From the NCBI GenBank assembly GCA_025933935.1, contig JAICYZ010000004.1:1-44746 (forward strand): a stretch of 44,746 nt of DNA. Direction: 5' to 3'. Every line of letters starts with the position of its first letter. Position 1 is the stretch's first letter. This DNA is from Chitinophagaceae bacterium (GTDB lineage Bacteria; Bacteroidota; Bacteroidia; Chitinophagales; Chitinophagaceae). The notes under the pieces are model-generated. The model made no database searches, had not been told where the DNA came from, and saw only the letters and a program-made list of their open reading frames with translations. The position numbers were made by a program, and so were the translations under genes. Below, piece by piece: positions 8,195 through 15,602 of the stretch.

Positions 8195-8926
8195 TTACGG
8201 CAGCGGCAACAGTGGTCTTGAATTTTTTTCTTTGAAAAAGAACACCAAAGAAACTCCGGGATTATTCATGTTTGATAGTCCCGGTTGAATTTTAATTCCT
8301 ATGTCCGGACTTACATCAAAAGCCTTCAAATGTGCGTCCACAGTGGCATCAACTACATTCAATGCCCAGAAACCAAGAAAAACCAAAACTGAATAATCTA
8401 TATTTTGCCTGAAAATATTCCGGTTAAGTCTGAGATCCTGGGTGGTGTATTCTTGAAGATCCGGTGCTACCCTCATGCTATCCGCATGCGTAGCACGTGA
8501 GCGATAAATTACGGCATTTCTCAAGTCTCGATACGTGTGTAAATTATAAAAAAATACATAGGCTGTAGTTCCCAGGGCGCCGTAAATAATCGGAATTTTC
8601 CAATATTTTTTATTGTACCATTGTCCCCACCCGGGCAAAATAGCCGAGCGAAGCATGGCCGTTTTCGGATTAAATTTTTTTACTGCGGTGTCTGAAGCCA
8701 GCAAACTTTTACCGGAAGTATCCGGAACATTACTTTTTAAAATAACCGTATCGTGTTTTTCTGTAATAGAAGTATCGGCCGGTTTTGCCAGGGTTGTGTC
8801 TTCTTTTTTTATAATTTCTGCATTCTTTTTTATAAGAGATGTATCGTGTTGCTGCGCAAAGAGGACACTTCCGGGCAATAAAAGGAGTAGGAGTAAAATG
8901 GTAAAAATAGTAGTTTGTGCTGCCAT
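8195..8926 (-). CDS. DUF5683 domain-containing membrane protein
   Basis: A 243-residue protein with an N-terminal signal/anchor (TIFTILLLLLLLPGSVLFAQ), a low-complexity Thr/Asp/Lys region to about residue 85, and the DUF5683 domain. That domain begins with NPKTAMLRSAILPGWGQWYN, then has two hydrophobic segments (IPIIYGALGTTAYVFFYN and YSVLVFLGFWALNVVDATVDAHL). The PGWGQ motif recalls the small TM2-like hairpin proteins. Its place between parB (4-bp gap) and dapB is the usual Bacteroidota arrangement. Function is unknown. The motif VDATVDAHLKAFDVS is a hallmark I recognise for this family. Confidence 0.88.
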   Translation of the reverse strand: MAAQTTIFTILLLLLLLPGSVLFAQQHDTSLIKKNAEIIKKEDTTLAKPADTSITEKHDTVILKSNVPDTSGKSLLASDTAVKKFNPKTAMLRSAILPGWGQWYNKKYWKIPIIYGALGTTAYVFFYNLHTYRDLRNAVIYRSRATHADSMRVAPDLQEYTTQDLRLNRNIFRQNIDYSVLVFLGFWALNVVDATVDAHLKAFDVSPDIGIKIQPGLSNMNNPGVSLVFFFKEKNSRPLLPLP

Positions 8927-8930
8927 AATT

Positions 8931-9857
8931 TTAATCCACCGAAACCTGCATCTTATCTAAAAGTGAACTTAATTCTTCGATAGAAAAATAATCAAAAGTG
9001 ATGCTGCCGGTCCCTTTTTTACTGTGAGTCATTTTTACTTTCGTGCTGAAATGAGATGCTAAATTATCTTCAATTTTCTTTAAAGATGGTGGTAGCGTTG
9101 GTTTTACCTGATTATTAACAGTGTTTTTACCCTGAGTGTATAACTTTCTCACAAGGTCTTCTGTCTGGCGAACAGAAAGCTCTTTGGTTTTTATTTCATT
9201 AAAAATGTACAATTGTTTGTCAACGACATCTACGTTAATTAAAGCGCGGGCATGGCCCATACTGATATTTCCGTTTCTTACCGCTGCCTGAATATCAGGA
9301 GGTAATTTCAGAAGGCGGATGTAATTGGTAACCGTGCTGCGTTCTTTGCCCATCCGTTCTGCAAGCTGATCTTGTGTATAGTCGAGTTCTTCCATCAATT
9401 GTTTATAACTAAGCGCAATTTCAATCGCATTCAAATCCTCTCTTTGCAAATTTTCGAGCAAAGCGAGTTCGAGAATCTTTGAATCTTTTACGTCTCTTAT
9501 ATAAACTGGAACATCGGGGAGACCGGCGATCTTAGCCGCGCGAAATCTTCTTTCCCCGGCGATGATCCTATACTTTCCATTGGTAATTTTAGTAACAGTC
9601 AGTGGCTGAATTATATCATGAATTTTTACAGACGCTGCTAATTCACTTAATGCATTTTCATCAAAATCGTGGCGTGGCTGTTCCGGATTTGCTTCTATCT
9701 GGCTTAATGGAATTCTTGCATTTGCCGGGTTTCCTTTATCGGAAGAATCTTTAATTAAATTTTTTTCAGTCACAGAAAGATCGCTGTCTATATTCTGCAA
9801 CAACGAACGGATTCCTTTTCCTAATGCGTCTTTTTTATTTGGCGTGGTCGTCTTCAT
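8931..9857 (-). CDS. parB: ParB/Spo0J chromosome-partitioning protein
   Basis: A 308-residue centromere-binding CTPase. Residues 47-140 hold the ParB N-terminal domain with IEANPEQPRHDFD and the CTP-binding box GERRFRAAK. A helix-turn-helix region follows (LSYKQLMEELDYTQDQLAERMGKERSTVTNYIRLLKLP and GHARALINVD). The C-terminal 60 residues would form the dimerisation domain. The N-terminal KKDALGKGIRSLL is the typical ParA-contact segment. It lies 25 bp after parA and 4 bp before the DUF5683 gene. No parS palindrome of the usual TGTTnCACGTGnAACA kind was seen in this window. Confidence 0.96.
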   Translation of the reverse strand: MKTTTPNKKDALGKGIRSLLQNIDSDLSVTEKNLIKDSSDKGNPANARIPLSQIEANPEQPRHDFDENALSELAASVKIHDIIQPLTVTKITNGKYRIIAGERRFRAAKIAGLPDVPVYIRDVKDSKILELALLENLQREDLNAIEIALSYKQLMEELDYTQDQLAERMGKERSTVTNYIRLLKLPPDIQAAVRNGNISMGHARALINVDVVDKQLYIFNEIKTKELSVRQTEDLVRKLYTQGKNTVNNQVKPTLPPSLKKIEDNLASHFSTKVKMTHSKKGTGSITFDYFSIEELSSLLDKMQVSVD

Positions 9858-9882
9858 CTTTTAATTGGATAATTTAAAAAGT

Positions 9883-10689
9883 CTATGGATGCTCCAAAAC
9901 TTTATCTGTCTGATTCATTTTCGTCATATTGTTTTTTTGCAAAACCTCTTTCGCCAGATTCAAGTAATTAATGGCGCCCTTGCTCTCCGCATCGTAAAGG
10001 ATGGCAGGTTTTCCAAAACTTGGCGCTTCGCTCAGCCGGGTATTCCGGTGGATTACACTGCTGAAAACCAGTTCTTCGAAGTGATGGCGCACTTCATTTA
10101 CCACCTGGTTGCAGAGCCGCAATCTTCCATCATACATCGTCATCAAAAGGCCTTCGATCTGCAATTCCGGATTGAGCCGGTTTTGCACTATTTTAATCGT
10201 ATTTAATAATTTTCCCAATCCTTCTAAAGCGAAAAATTCAGCCTGAACGGGCACTACAACACTATCCGAAGCCACCAGTGCGTTTACGGTGATCAATCCC
10301 AATGAGGGAGAACAATCGATGATAATAAAATCATATTCATCCCGAATTTGTTTTAAAACATTTTTCAAAACACTTTCACGATCAGGATAACTGATCATTT
10401 CGATTTCCGCACCAACGAGGTCAATGTGTGAAGGCATCAGATCCAGGTATGGGATTTCTGTTTTTAAGATCACATCTTTTGCCGGCGTCTCATTTACCAT
10501 GCAATCGTAAAGGCCTGTCGTTACATTGTGGAGATCAAAACCAACACCGGTGGTACTGTTTGCCTGCGGATCTGCATCAACGAGTAACGTTTTAAACTCC
10601 AATACAGCAAGACTGGCAGCGAGATTAATCGCCGTAGTTGTTTTTCCGACACCACCTTTTTGATTTGCAATTCCTATGATTTTTCCCAT
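9883..10689 (-). CDS. parA: ParA/Soj chromosome-partitioning ATPase
   Basis: A Walker-type ATPase of about 268 residues with the deviant Walker [16 protein letters not shown] at the N-terminus, [12 protein letters not shown] (Walker A'), [11 protein letters not shown] (Walker B) and the usual C-terminal [23 protein letters not shown]. The annotated ATG at 10689 gives [13 protein letters not shown], the normal ParA beginning; an in-frame ATG 45 bases further upstream would add a basic tail not seen in the family. A CAAAATTA at 10754-10761 reads TAATTTTG on the coding strand and could be a -7 box 65 bases upstream, but the -33 box is poor. It heads the par-dapB operon. Confidence 0.96.
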   Translation of the reverse strand: MGKIIGIANQKGGVGKTTTAINLAASLAVLEFKTLLVDADPQANSTTGVGFDLHNVTTGLYDCMVNETPAKDVILKTEIPYLDLMPSHIDLVGAEIEMISYPDRESVLKNVLKQIRDEYDFIIIDCSPSLGLITVNALVASDSVVVPVQAEFFALEGLGKLLNTIKIVQNRLNPELQIEGLLMTMYDGRLRLCNQVVNEVRHHFEELVFSSVIHRNTRLSEAPSFGKPAILYDAESKGAINYLNLAKEVLQKNNMTKMNQTDKVLEHP

Positions 10690-10780
10690 AATTCGTTTCG
10701 CTATTCTTTTTCTTTTAGATTTGGATTCATTCAATCCTTCTTTATAATTTTCTCAAAATTAAAATTCTCATTATTTGAGA

Positions 10781-10855
10781 CATTCACCATTCGCTATTCA
10801 TTATTCACTATTGACTATTCACTCCATTCACTATTCACCACCATTCACCACAATC
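10781..10855. repeat. Degenerate ATTCAC short tandem repeat
   Basis: About nine imperfect copies of a 7- to 9-base unit of the ATTCACT/ATTCACC kind lie between parA and the FMN reductase gene. Read on the minus strand the units are GTGAATGGTGAAT, which also appear on the plus strand at 31887-31945. The rest of the intergenic stretch 10856-10980 is AT-rich with nothing recognisable. Confidence 0.7.
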
Positions 10856-10980
10856 CGGCAAATTTAATTATTAGCCCTAATATTAACGCATAATCTACGG
10901 TTAAAAACCATTTATTAATCCCCTAACTTCTAACAATTTTTTATTTACGTAAGTGGATAAACCGAAAAGCAAGTAATTTT

Positions 10981-11484
10981 ATGCCCATGTACACGATAAT
11001 CAGCGGCACGAACCGCGTTGGAAGTCATACGGAAAAAGTGGCGAAGGAATATCAACGCATCCTGAAAAATAAGAATATTGACGCACACATTTTTTCTTTA
11101 AAAGGACTTGACGTTCTTCATCGTTCAGATGAAATTATAACAGCAGAAACAGAAATTTTAATTCCGACTCAAAAATTTATTTTTATTATCCCTGAATATA
11201 ATGGTTCCTATCCCGGCGTTCTGAAAGCGCTGATTGACAACAGCGATACCCGCAAAGTATGGAATTACAAAAAGGCGTTGCTTACCGGAGTAGCCACCGG
11301 AAGGGCGGGCAATCTGCGCGGAATGGATCATCTTTCCGACACCCTGCATTTTATGAAAATGAATGTTTTTTATAACAAACTTCCTATTTCAATCATTGAT
11401 AAAGTAATCGATAAAGAGGGCCATCTGAATGATGAAACGCTGCTGGCAGTAAACAAACAAATAGATGAATTTCTGAATTATTAA
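10981..11484 (+). CDS. NADPH-dependent FMN reductase family protein
   Basis: A flavodoxin-like NAD(P)H:FMN/quinone oxidoreductase of 167 residues. The phosphate-binding loop is SGTNRVGSHTEK near residue 8, and the flavin-binding EYNGSYPGVLKALIDN motif (usual form PEYNGSIPGVLKNAID) lies near residue 76. GVATGRAGNLRGMDHL follows. The protein is cytosolic and of normal family length. The electron acceptor cannot be predicted. The next gene starts 21 bp downstream on the same strand, so they may be co-transcribed, although their functions do not suggest a shared pathway. Confidence 0.9.
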   Translation: MPMYTIISGTNRVGSHTEKVAKEYQRILKNKNIDAHIFSLKGLDVLHRSDEIITAETEILIPTQKFIFIIPEYNGSYPGVLKALIDNSDTRKVWNYKKALLTGVATGRAGNLRGMDHLSDTLHFMKMNVFYNKLPISIIDKVIDKEGHLNDETLLAVNKQIDEFLNY

Positions 11485-11505
11485 CTGGTTAAATTAAAAT
11501 AAAAA

Positions 11506-12756
11506 ATGCGTACTCCTTTTGGAACTTTTATCATCATTTTGATCATGATCTTGCTGGATATCTACGTTTTCATGGCGATAAAATCAGTAACTCATTCTGC
11601 TTCTTCCAGGTTAAGAAGTATCATTTATGTTATTTACTGGATCATTGCGGTTGTAGCCATAGCCGGACTGGTGCTTTTTATTTTTACCGGTCCTGAATTT
11701 TTGCCAAAGAAAGTAAGAACGTATCTTTTCGCAAGCATTCTTGCTTTTGTTTTTGGCCAATTGGTCTCCTCGGTTTTCTTCCTGATCGACGATGTGCGAC
11801 GATTGATTCAATGGCTTGCAGGAAAAGCTTTTTTTAGAAATACAGAAGTTTCGCAGATGAATGGCGATGGCATCAGTCGTTCTGTATTCCTTAGCTGGAT
11901 TGGGCTAGCGGCAGGTACGACACTTTTTGGAAGTTTGATTTATGGATTTTCTAATAAATACAATTACCGTGTAAAAAAAATAAAAATTGCATTTGATAAT
12001 TTACCACCTGGTTTCAAAGGATTAAAAATTGTTCATTTCAGTGATGTGCATTCGGGAAGTTTTATGAATAAAAAAGCAGTGGAACATGGCGTAGAAAAAA
12101 TAATTGCTCAAAATGCCGACCTGGTTATTTTTAGTGGCGACCTCGTGAATGACCGTGCCCCCGAAATGCTGAATTACATGGACGTGTTCAACAAAGTAAA
12201 AGCGCCAATGGGCGTATATTCAACCTTTGGAAATCACGATTATGGCGATTATGTGAAGTGGCCTTATCAAGGTGTAACGAAAGAACAAAATTTGATCAAC
12301 CTGGCAAAGATTCATGCAGAACTTGGATGGCGGCTGATGATGGACGAACACGTAGAATTGGAAAGAAATGGCGATAAAATTGCTTTGATCGGAATTCAAA
12401 ACTGGAGTGCCAAGGCACATTTCCCAAGATATGGCAACATGAAAAAAGCATATGCAGGTGCAGAAAAATATCCTTTTAAAATCCTGATCAGTCACGATCC
12501 CAGCCATTGGGACGCGCAGGTGCGGCCCGAATATTCTGATGTAGATTTGACGCTAAGCGGTCATACACATGGAATGCAATTCGGCGTAGAAATTCCCGGA
12601 TTTAAATGGAGCCCGGTTCAATATGTTTATAAAGAATGGGACGGACTGTATGAAGAAGGAAAGCAAAAATTATATGTGAACCCGGGTTTTGGATTTATTG
12701 GCTATCCGGGCAGGGTAGGGATTCTGGCAGAAATAACCGTCATTGAATTGCTTTAA
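11506..12756 (+). CDS. Membrane-anchored metallophosphoesterase
   Basis: A 416-residue protein with four N-terminal transmembrane segments (about 7-27, 40-62, 72-95 and 125-147) and a calcineurin-like phosphoesterase domain from residue 160. The metal ligands are in order: FSDVH (about 178), FSGDLVND (about 211), GNHDYGDY (about 241), SHDPSHW (about 328) and SGHTHG (about 351). This is the YaeI/YkuE type, for which lipid or nucleotide phosphodiesters are known substrates in some members. The orientation of the catalytic domain cannot be fixed from sequence. It probably shares a transcript with the flavin reductase gene. Confidence 0.92.
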   Translation: MRTPFGTFIIILIMILLDIYVFMAIKSVTHSASSRLRSIIYVIYWIIAVVAIAGLVLFIFTGPEFLPKKVRTYLFASILAFVFGQLVSSVFFLIDDVRRLIQWLAGKAFFRNTEVSQMNGDGISRSVFLSWIGLAAGTTLFGSLIYGFSNKYNYRVKKIKIAFDNLPPGFKGLKIVHFSDVHSGSFMNKKAVEHGVEKIIAQNADLVIFSGDLVNDRAPEMLNYMDVFNKVKAPMGVYSTFGNHDYGDYVKWPYQGVTKEQNLINLAKIHAELGWRLMMDEHVELERNGDKIALIGIQNWSAKAHFPRYGNMKKAYAGAEKYPFKILISHDPSHWDAQVRPEYSDVDLTLSGHTHGMQFGVEIPGFKWSPVQYVYKEWDGLYEEGKQKLYVNPGFGFIGYPGRVGILAEITVIELL

Positions 12757-12792
12757 AAAACATTTGCCGTGTTTGTGTTTTCACAAACCACA

Positions 12793-12844
12793 TTCTTTCA
12801 GTGAAGAACAAATACTGACATTTCGTTCAGTAAAAGAACAAATA
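12793..12844. repeat. Two imperfect 22-23-base direct repeats
   Basis: TTCTTTCAGTGAAGAACAAA at 12793 and TTCGTTCAGTAAAAGAACAA at 12822 are direct repeats with a period of about 29-30 bases, each ending in GAACAAATA. They lie in the 255-base gap between the phosphoesterase and the beta-propeller gene. A GTTTGTG/CACAAAC hairpin (12771-12788) precedes them. They could be regulator sites; no known consensus was recognised. Confidence 0.5.
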
Positions 12845-13011
12845 TTTCAAATTTACATTTTCGGTTTCTGACAGGAATCATAGGCGGCAGTTGACATCAG
12901 ATCAGAAATGACGATGATTCAATTGGCATAAAATATTTAGAAAAAAATATTACAAAAAGAAGGAATTGGTTTAAATTGAAGTTGATTTCCTCACTTCTAA
13001 AAAATCATTTT

Positions 13012-13833
13012 ATGAAGAAACTTCTTTTCCCCGCTATTTTTTTTATTTCTTTTTCTTTAAATGCACAAAAACATCAACTGGTAAAACTTTGGGAAACTGA
13101 CACTATCATTAGTGTTCCTGAATCCGTTTTACCGGATCTAAACAAAAACATTCTGTATGTTTCTTTGATAGATGGTGGCGGCTGGGATGAAGACGGAAAA
13201 GGAGGTGTAGGCAAATTATCCTTGTCAGGAAAAATAATTGATACAAATTTTATAACCGGTTTAAACGCACCCAAGGGTTTGGGAAAATTTGGAAATCGTC
13301 TTTATGCCGCAGACATCCGTGACGTGGTGGTGATTGATATTAGCAAAGGAAAAGTAGAAAAGAAAATTGCGATTCCGGACGCTTCAGGATTAAATGATAT
13401 TACCGTTTCAAACAAAGGCCTAGTCTATGTTTCCGATTCCAAAACCAGTAAAATCTGGAAGATCGAAAATGATCAGCCTTCTTTATTTCTTGAAAATGTC
13501 AACGGCGCCAACGGGTTGAAAGCAATAGGGAATGATTTAATTTTTGCAGAAGGAAAAGATTTAAAGAAAGCAGATGTAAATAAAAAAATCGCTTTGATTG
13601 CAACCGTCACAGAAGGCATCGATGGAATAGAACCGCTTGGTAATGGTGATTTCCTTGCTACATCGTGGGTTGGCTATATTTATTATGTTCATGCAAATGG
13701 CAAAGTAGAAACGTTACTTGAAACTCATGATCAGAAAATCAATTCGGCCGACATTGGTTATAATGCGGCAAAAAAGATTGTTTATGTGCCAACATTTCTT
13801 CATAAAACAATCGCAGCGTATCAGTTGAGGTAA
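13012..13833 (+). CDS. Secreted SMP-30/NHL-like beta-propeller protein
   Basis: A 273-residue protein with a signal peptide (MKKLLFPAIFFISFSLNAQ) and a six-bladed propeller pattern of repeated short strands: WETDTIISVPESVLPDLNKN, NAPKGLGKFGNRLYAADIRDVVVID, GLNDITVSNKGLVYVSDSKTSKIWKI, NGANGLKAIGNDLIFAEG, IDGIEPLGNGDFLATSWVGYIYYV and SADIGYNAAKKIVYVPTFLHKTI. This matches the SMP-30/gluconolactonase/LRE family as found in Bacteroidota. Whether it is a lactonase or only a binding protein is unclear because the metal-binding residues are not obvious. I chose the ATG at 13012 over an upstream TTG because it begins the signal peptide. Confidence 0.83.
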   Translation: MKKLLFPAIFFISFSLNAQKHQLVKLWETDTIISVPESVLPDLNKNILYVSLIDGGGWDEDGKGGVGKLSLSGKIIDTNFITGLNAPKGLGKFGNRLYAADIRDVVVIDISKGKVEKKIAIPDASGLNDITVSNKGLVYVSDSKTSKIWKIENDQPSLFLENVNGANGLKAIGNDLIFAEGKDLKKADVNKKIALIATVTEGIDGIEPLGNGDFLATSWVGYIYYVHANGKVETLLETHDQKINSADIGYNAAKKIVYVPTFLHKTIAAYQLR

Positions 13834-13867
13834 GGTTGAAAGTTGAAGGTTCAAGGTTGAAAGTTGA
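13834..13867. repeat. Short GGTTGAAAGTTGAA tandem repeat
   Basis: Three to four imperfect units of GGTTGAAAGTTGAA follow the stop codon of the propeller gene directly. The 128-base stretch to the next start codon shows only a poor promoter candidate (TTG at 13894, TACATTTT at 13913, 16-base spacer). Confidence 0.6.
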
Positions 13868-13961
13868 AGAAATTGGTATCCATAAATCCCAAATTGTAAA
13901 ACCGGTAATTCTTACATTTTTATTTTTCAAAAATCATAACTTTCATTACAAAATTAATTTC

Positions 13962-14312
13962 ATGGAACTAACTATCCGCGTAGAAGGCGACGATGCAGTT
14001 ACAGATGCTAAAAGCCTTAAAGATTTTCTTGAAAACCGTAGTGCAAAAGGACTTAATGAAGTTGAAATGGCAAGAACAGTACATAAAGAAGGGGAGCAGG
14101 GACTGGGCAGCTTCATCGGCAGCCTGCTGCTGAAACTTGCTGGTGGAGATGAAGTAGTAAAAGGAATCGTTACCCTTCTGAATACATGGGCGCAACAGCA
14201 TGACAAAAGAATCCATTTGCCTAATGGAGTTATCATCCCCGCAAATACACTATCGCCCGAACAAATAGTAGAAGTGGTTGGTAAAATTAAGGATCAGTCG
14301 CAAAAACCCTGA
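13962..14312 (+). CDS. EACC1-like small protein of a caspase conflict module
   Basis: A 116-residue soluble protein. Visible layout: an N-terminal strand MELTIRVEGDD, a helix TDAKSLKDFLENR, a short VEMARTVHKEGEQGLGS stretch, a hydrophobic helix pair GSFIGSLLLKLAGGDEVVKG and VTLLNTWAQQHDKRIHL, a strand NGVIIPANTL and a final helix SPEQIVEVVGKI. This order (strand, SLxxFL helix, E-x-G-x-LG turn, LxxWxxxxxxxIxLxxG) is what I know of EACC1, effector-associated constant component 1, described in the bioinformatic survey of NTP-dependent conflict systems by Aravind and colleagues. EACC1 genes sit beside protease or other effectors. Here a caspase gene starts 2 bp after the stop codon, as expected. 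The assignment is by pattern and context, not by alignment. Confidence 0.7.
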   Translation: MELTIRVEGDDAVTDAKSLKDFLENRSAKGLNEVEMARTVHKEGEQGLGSFIGSLLLKLAGGDEVVKGIVTLLNTWAQQHDKRIHLPNGVIIPANTLSPEQIVEVVGKIKDQSQKP

Positions 14313-14314
14313 AC

Positions 14315-15562
14315 ATGGATGTTCAAAAAACAAAAGTAATTCTGGTTGGTAATTCCATGTTTCCCGCCTGGGGCGGAGAAAAAAAAGACATCCCAAACGT
14401 GGAGCAAAACATGGACTTGCTTAAGAAGATTTTTACTGATGCGAATTATTTTGGCATTCCTGATGACGCGAAACATCTGGTGGAAATCAAAAACAAAACA
14501 TCACAGGAAATATTATTGACTGTAAAACATGAAACAAAATCTTTCTTAGAAAAAGATCTGTTTGACAGGTTGATCTTTTATTACAGTGGCCACGGAATAC
14601 CGGGAGAAGATTCGAATCTTTTTTTTGCGTCAAATGATACGGTCCGGAGTGATTATGAAATTACATCAGTTAACTCTCACCGGTTATTCTCTTATCTGGA
14701 AGCGTTCGGCGCAAAGGAACTGATCGTTATATTGGATTGCTGTTATGCAGCTCAGAGCAAAGAAAACCAGGGTGATGCTGATTCGTTGATCTCAAAAAGT
14801 TTACCTGAAGATAAAACGGAACTTGACGAATCTGAAAACGGTATTTATTATTTGTTTGCTGCCGGCAAAGACAATGTGGCAAAATTTAATCCGCAGGAAC
14901 CTAAAAAACCTACTTATTTTACAGAAGCGCTCTTAAACACGATCGGAAAGGGAACAGAACCCGGACGTGATTTTATTACCATAGGTGAAGTATACATCCA
15001 GCTTCGCAAAGAAATAGCAGAACTAAAGAAATCAGTTGATGCTGATATACCTGAACCAAGGCCCGTATTGCAGGGAAACGTAAATGGCTTTCTTTTTTGT
15101 AAAAATATAAAGTTCAAAAATCAGGAAGATAAAGACTGGTCAGAGTTGCGTGAGGATCCTAGTATGAAAAAATTACTGCTCTTTAAGGAAAAGTATCCTG
15201 AAAGCAGGTTTGAAAATGAAATGGATGATCTCACAATCAGGGTGCTCGAAGCACAGAAGGCATTAAAAAACATGGAGGAAAATAAAGATATCAAACTCGC
15301 TGTTCAGATAAAAAAACTTTATGAAGATATTCCTTACATAAAAAAACGCGCAGATGCCTTTATAAATAGTCAACTGGCGGTAAATGCAAGTCAGGAAGAC
15401 AAGGATATAGAAAGTGCCAGCTTCCAGGAGCCTTCTTTAAAAGATTTTTCCAATAACATCGCGAATTCTTCAGCAGCGACACTTGTAAAACAAACGGAAA
15501 TTAAACAACCGGAAAACGCTTCTTTTAGTATGGAACATGGTAGTGCCGCAAGACCCAAATAA
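14315..15562 (+). CDS. Caspase-family (peptidase C14) protease
   Basis: A 415-residue cytoplasmic protein. Residues 1-265 form a caspase-like fold: strand VILVGNS, LIFYYSGHGIP with catalytic His93, LIVILDCCYAAQ with the D-x-C nucleophile Cys143 (Cys142 adjacent), then YLFAAGKDNVA and TYFTEALLNTI, where a late small-subunit strand and helix are expected. Both catalytic residues are intact. Residues 270-350 are helical (FKEKYPESRFENEMDDL resembles a TPR-like helix pair), and the last 60 residues are Ser/Asn-rich and probably disordered. It lies 2 bp after the EACC1-like gene and precedes the TPR gene, so all three should be co-transcribed. By analogy with known caspase-containing defence systems it may cleave cellular proteins when triggered. 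Target and trigger are unknown. Confidence 0.9.
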   Translation: MDVQKTKVILVGNSMFPAWGGEKKDIPNVEQNMDLLKKIFTDANYFGIPDDAKHLVEIKNKTSQEILLTVKHETKSFLEKDLFDRLIFYYSGHGIPGEDSNLFFASNDTVRSDYEITSVNSHRLFSYLEAFGAKELIVILDCCYAAQSKENQGDADSLISKSLPEDKTELDESENGIYYLFAAGKDNVAKFNPQEPKKPTYFTEALLNTIGKGTEPGRDFITIGEVYIQLRKEIAELKKSVDADIPEPRPVLQGNVNGFLFCKNIKFKNQEDKDWSELREDPSMKKLLLFKEKYPESRFENEMDDLTIRVLEAQKALKNMEENKDIKLAVQIKKLYEDIPYIKKRADAFINSQLAVNASQEDKDIESASFQEPSLKDFSNNIANSSAATLVKQTEIKQPENASFSMEHGSAARPK

Positions 15563-15602
15563 CCGCATCAACAAAAAATCTATCGTTAAAATATTTACAC
15601 TC

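Noticed and set aside
8500-8520. CACGTG core as possible parS site inside the DUF5683 gene
   Set aside because: The flanks do not form the TGTTnCACGTGnAACA palindrome; two other CACGTG cores near 35500 and 36520 fail in the same way.
10660-10893. Plus-strand 77-codon open frame over the parA start and the ATTCAC repeats
   Set aside because: It is composed mainly of repeat-derived Ser/Ile/Tyr codons and overlaps the parA start in antisense.
12771-12788. GTTTGTG/CACAAAC hairpin after the metallophosphoesterase gene as terminator
   Set aside because: No T run follows the stem, so it is not a typical Rho-independent terminator.
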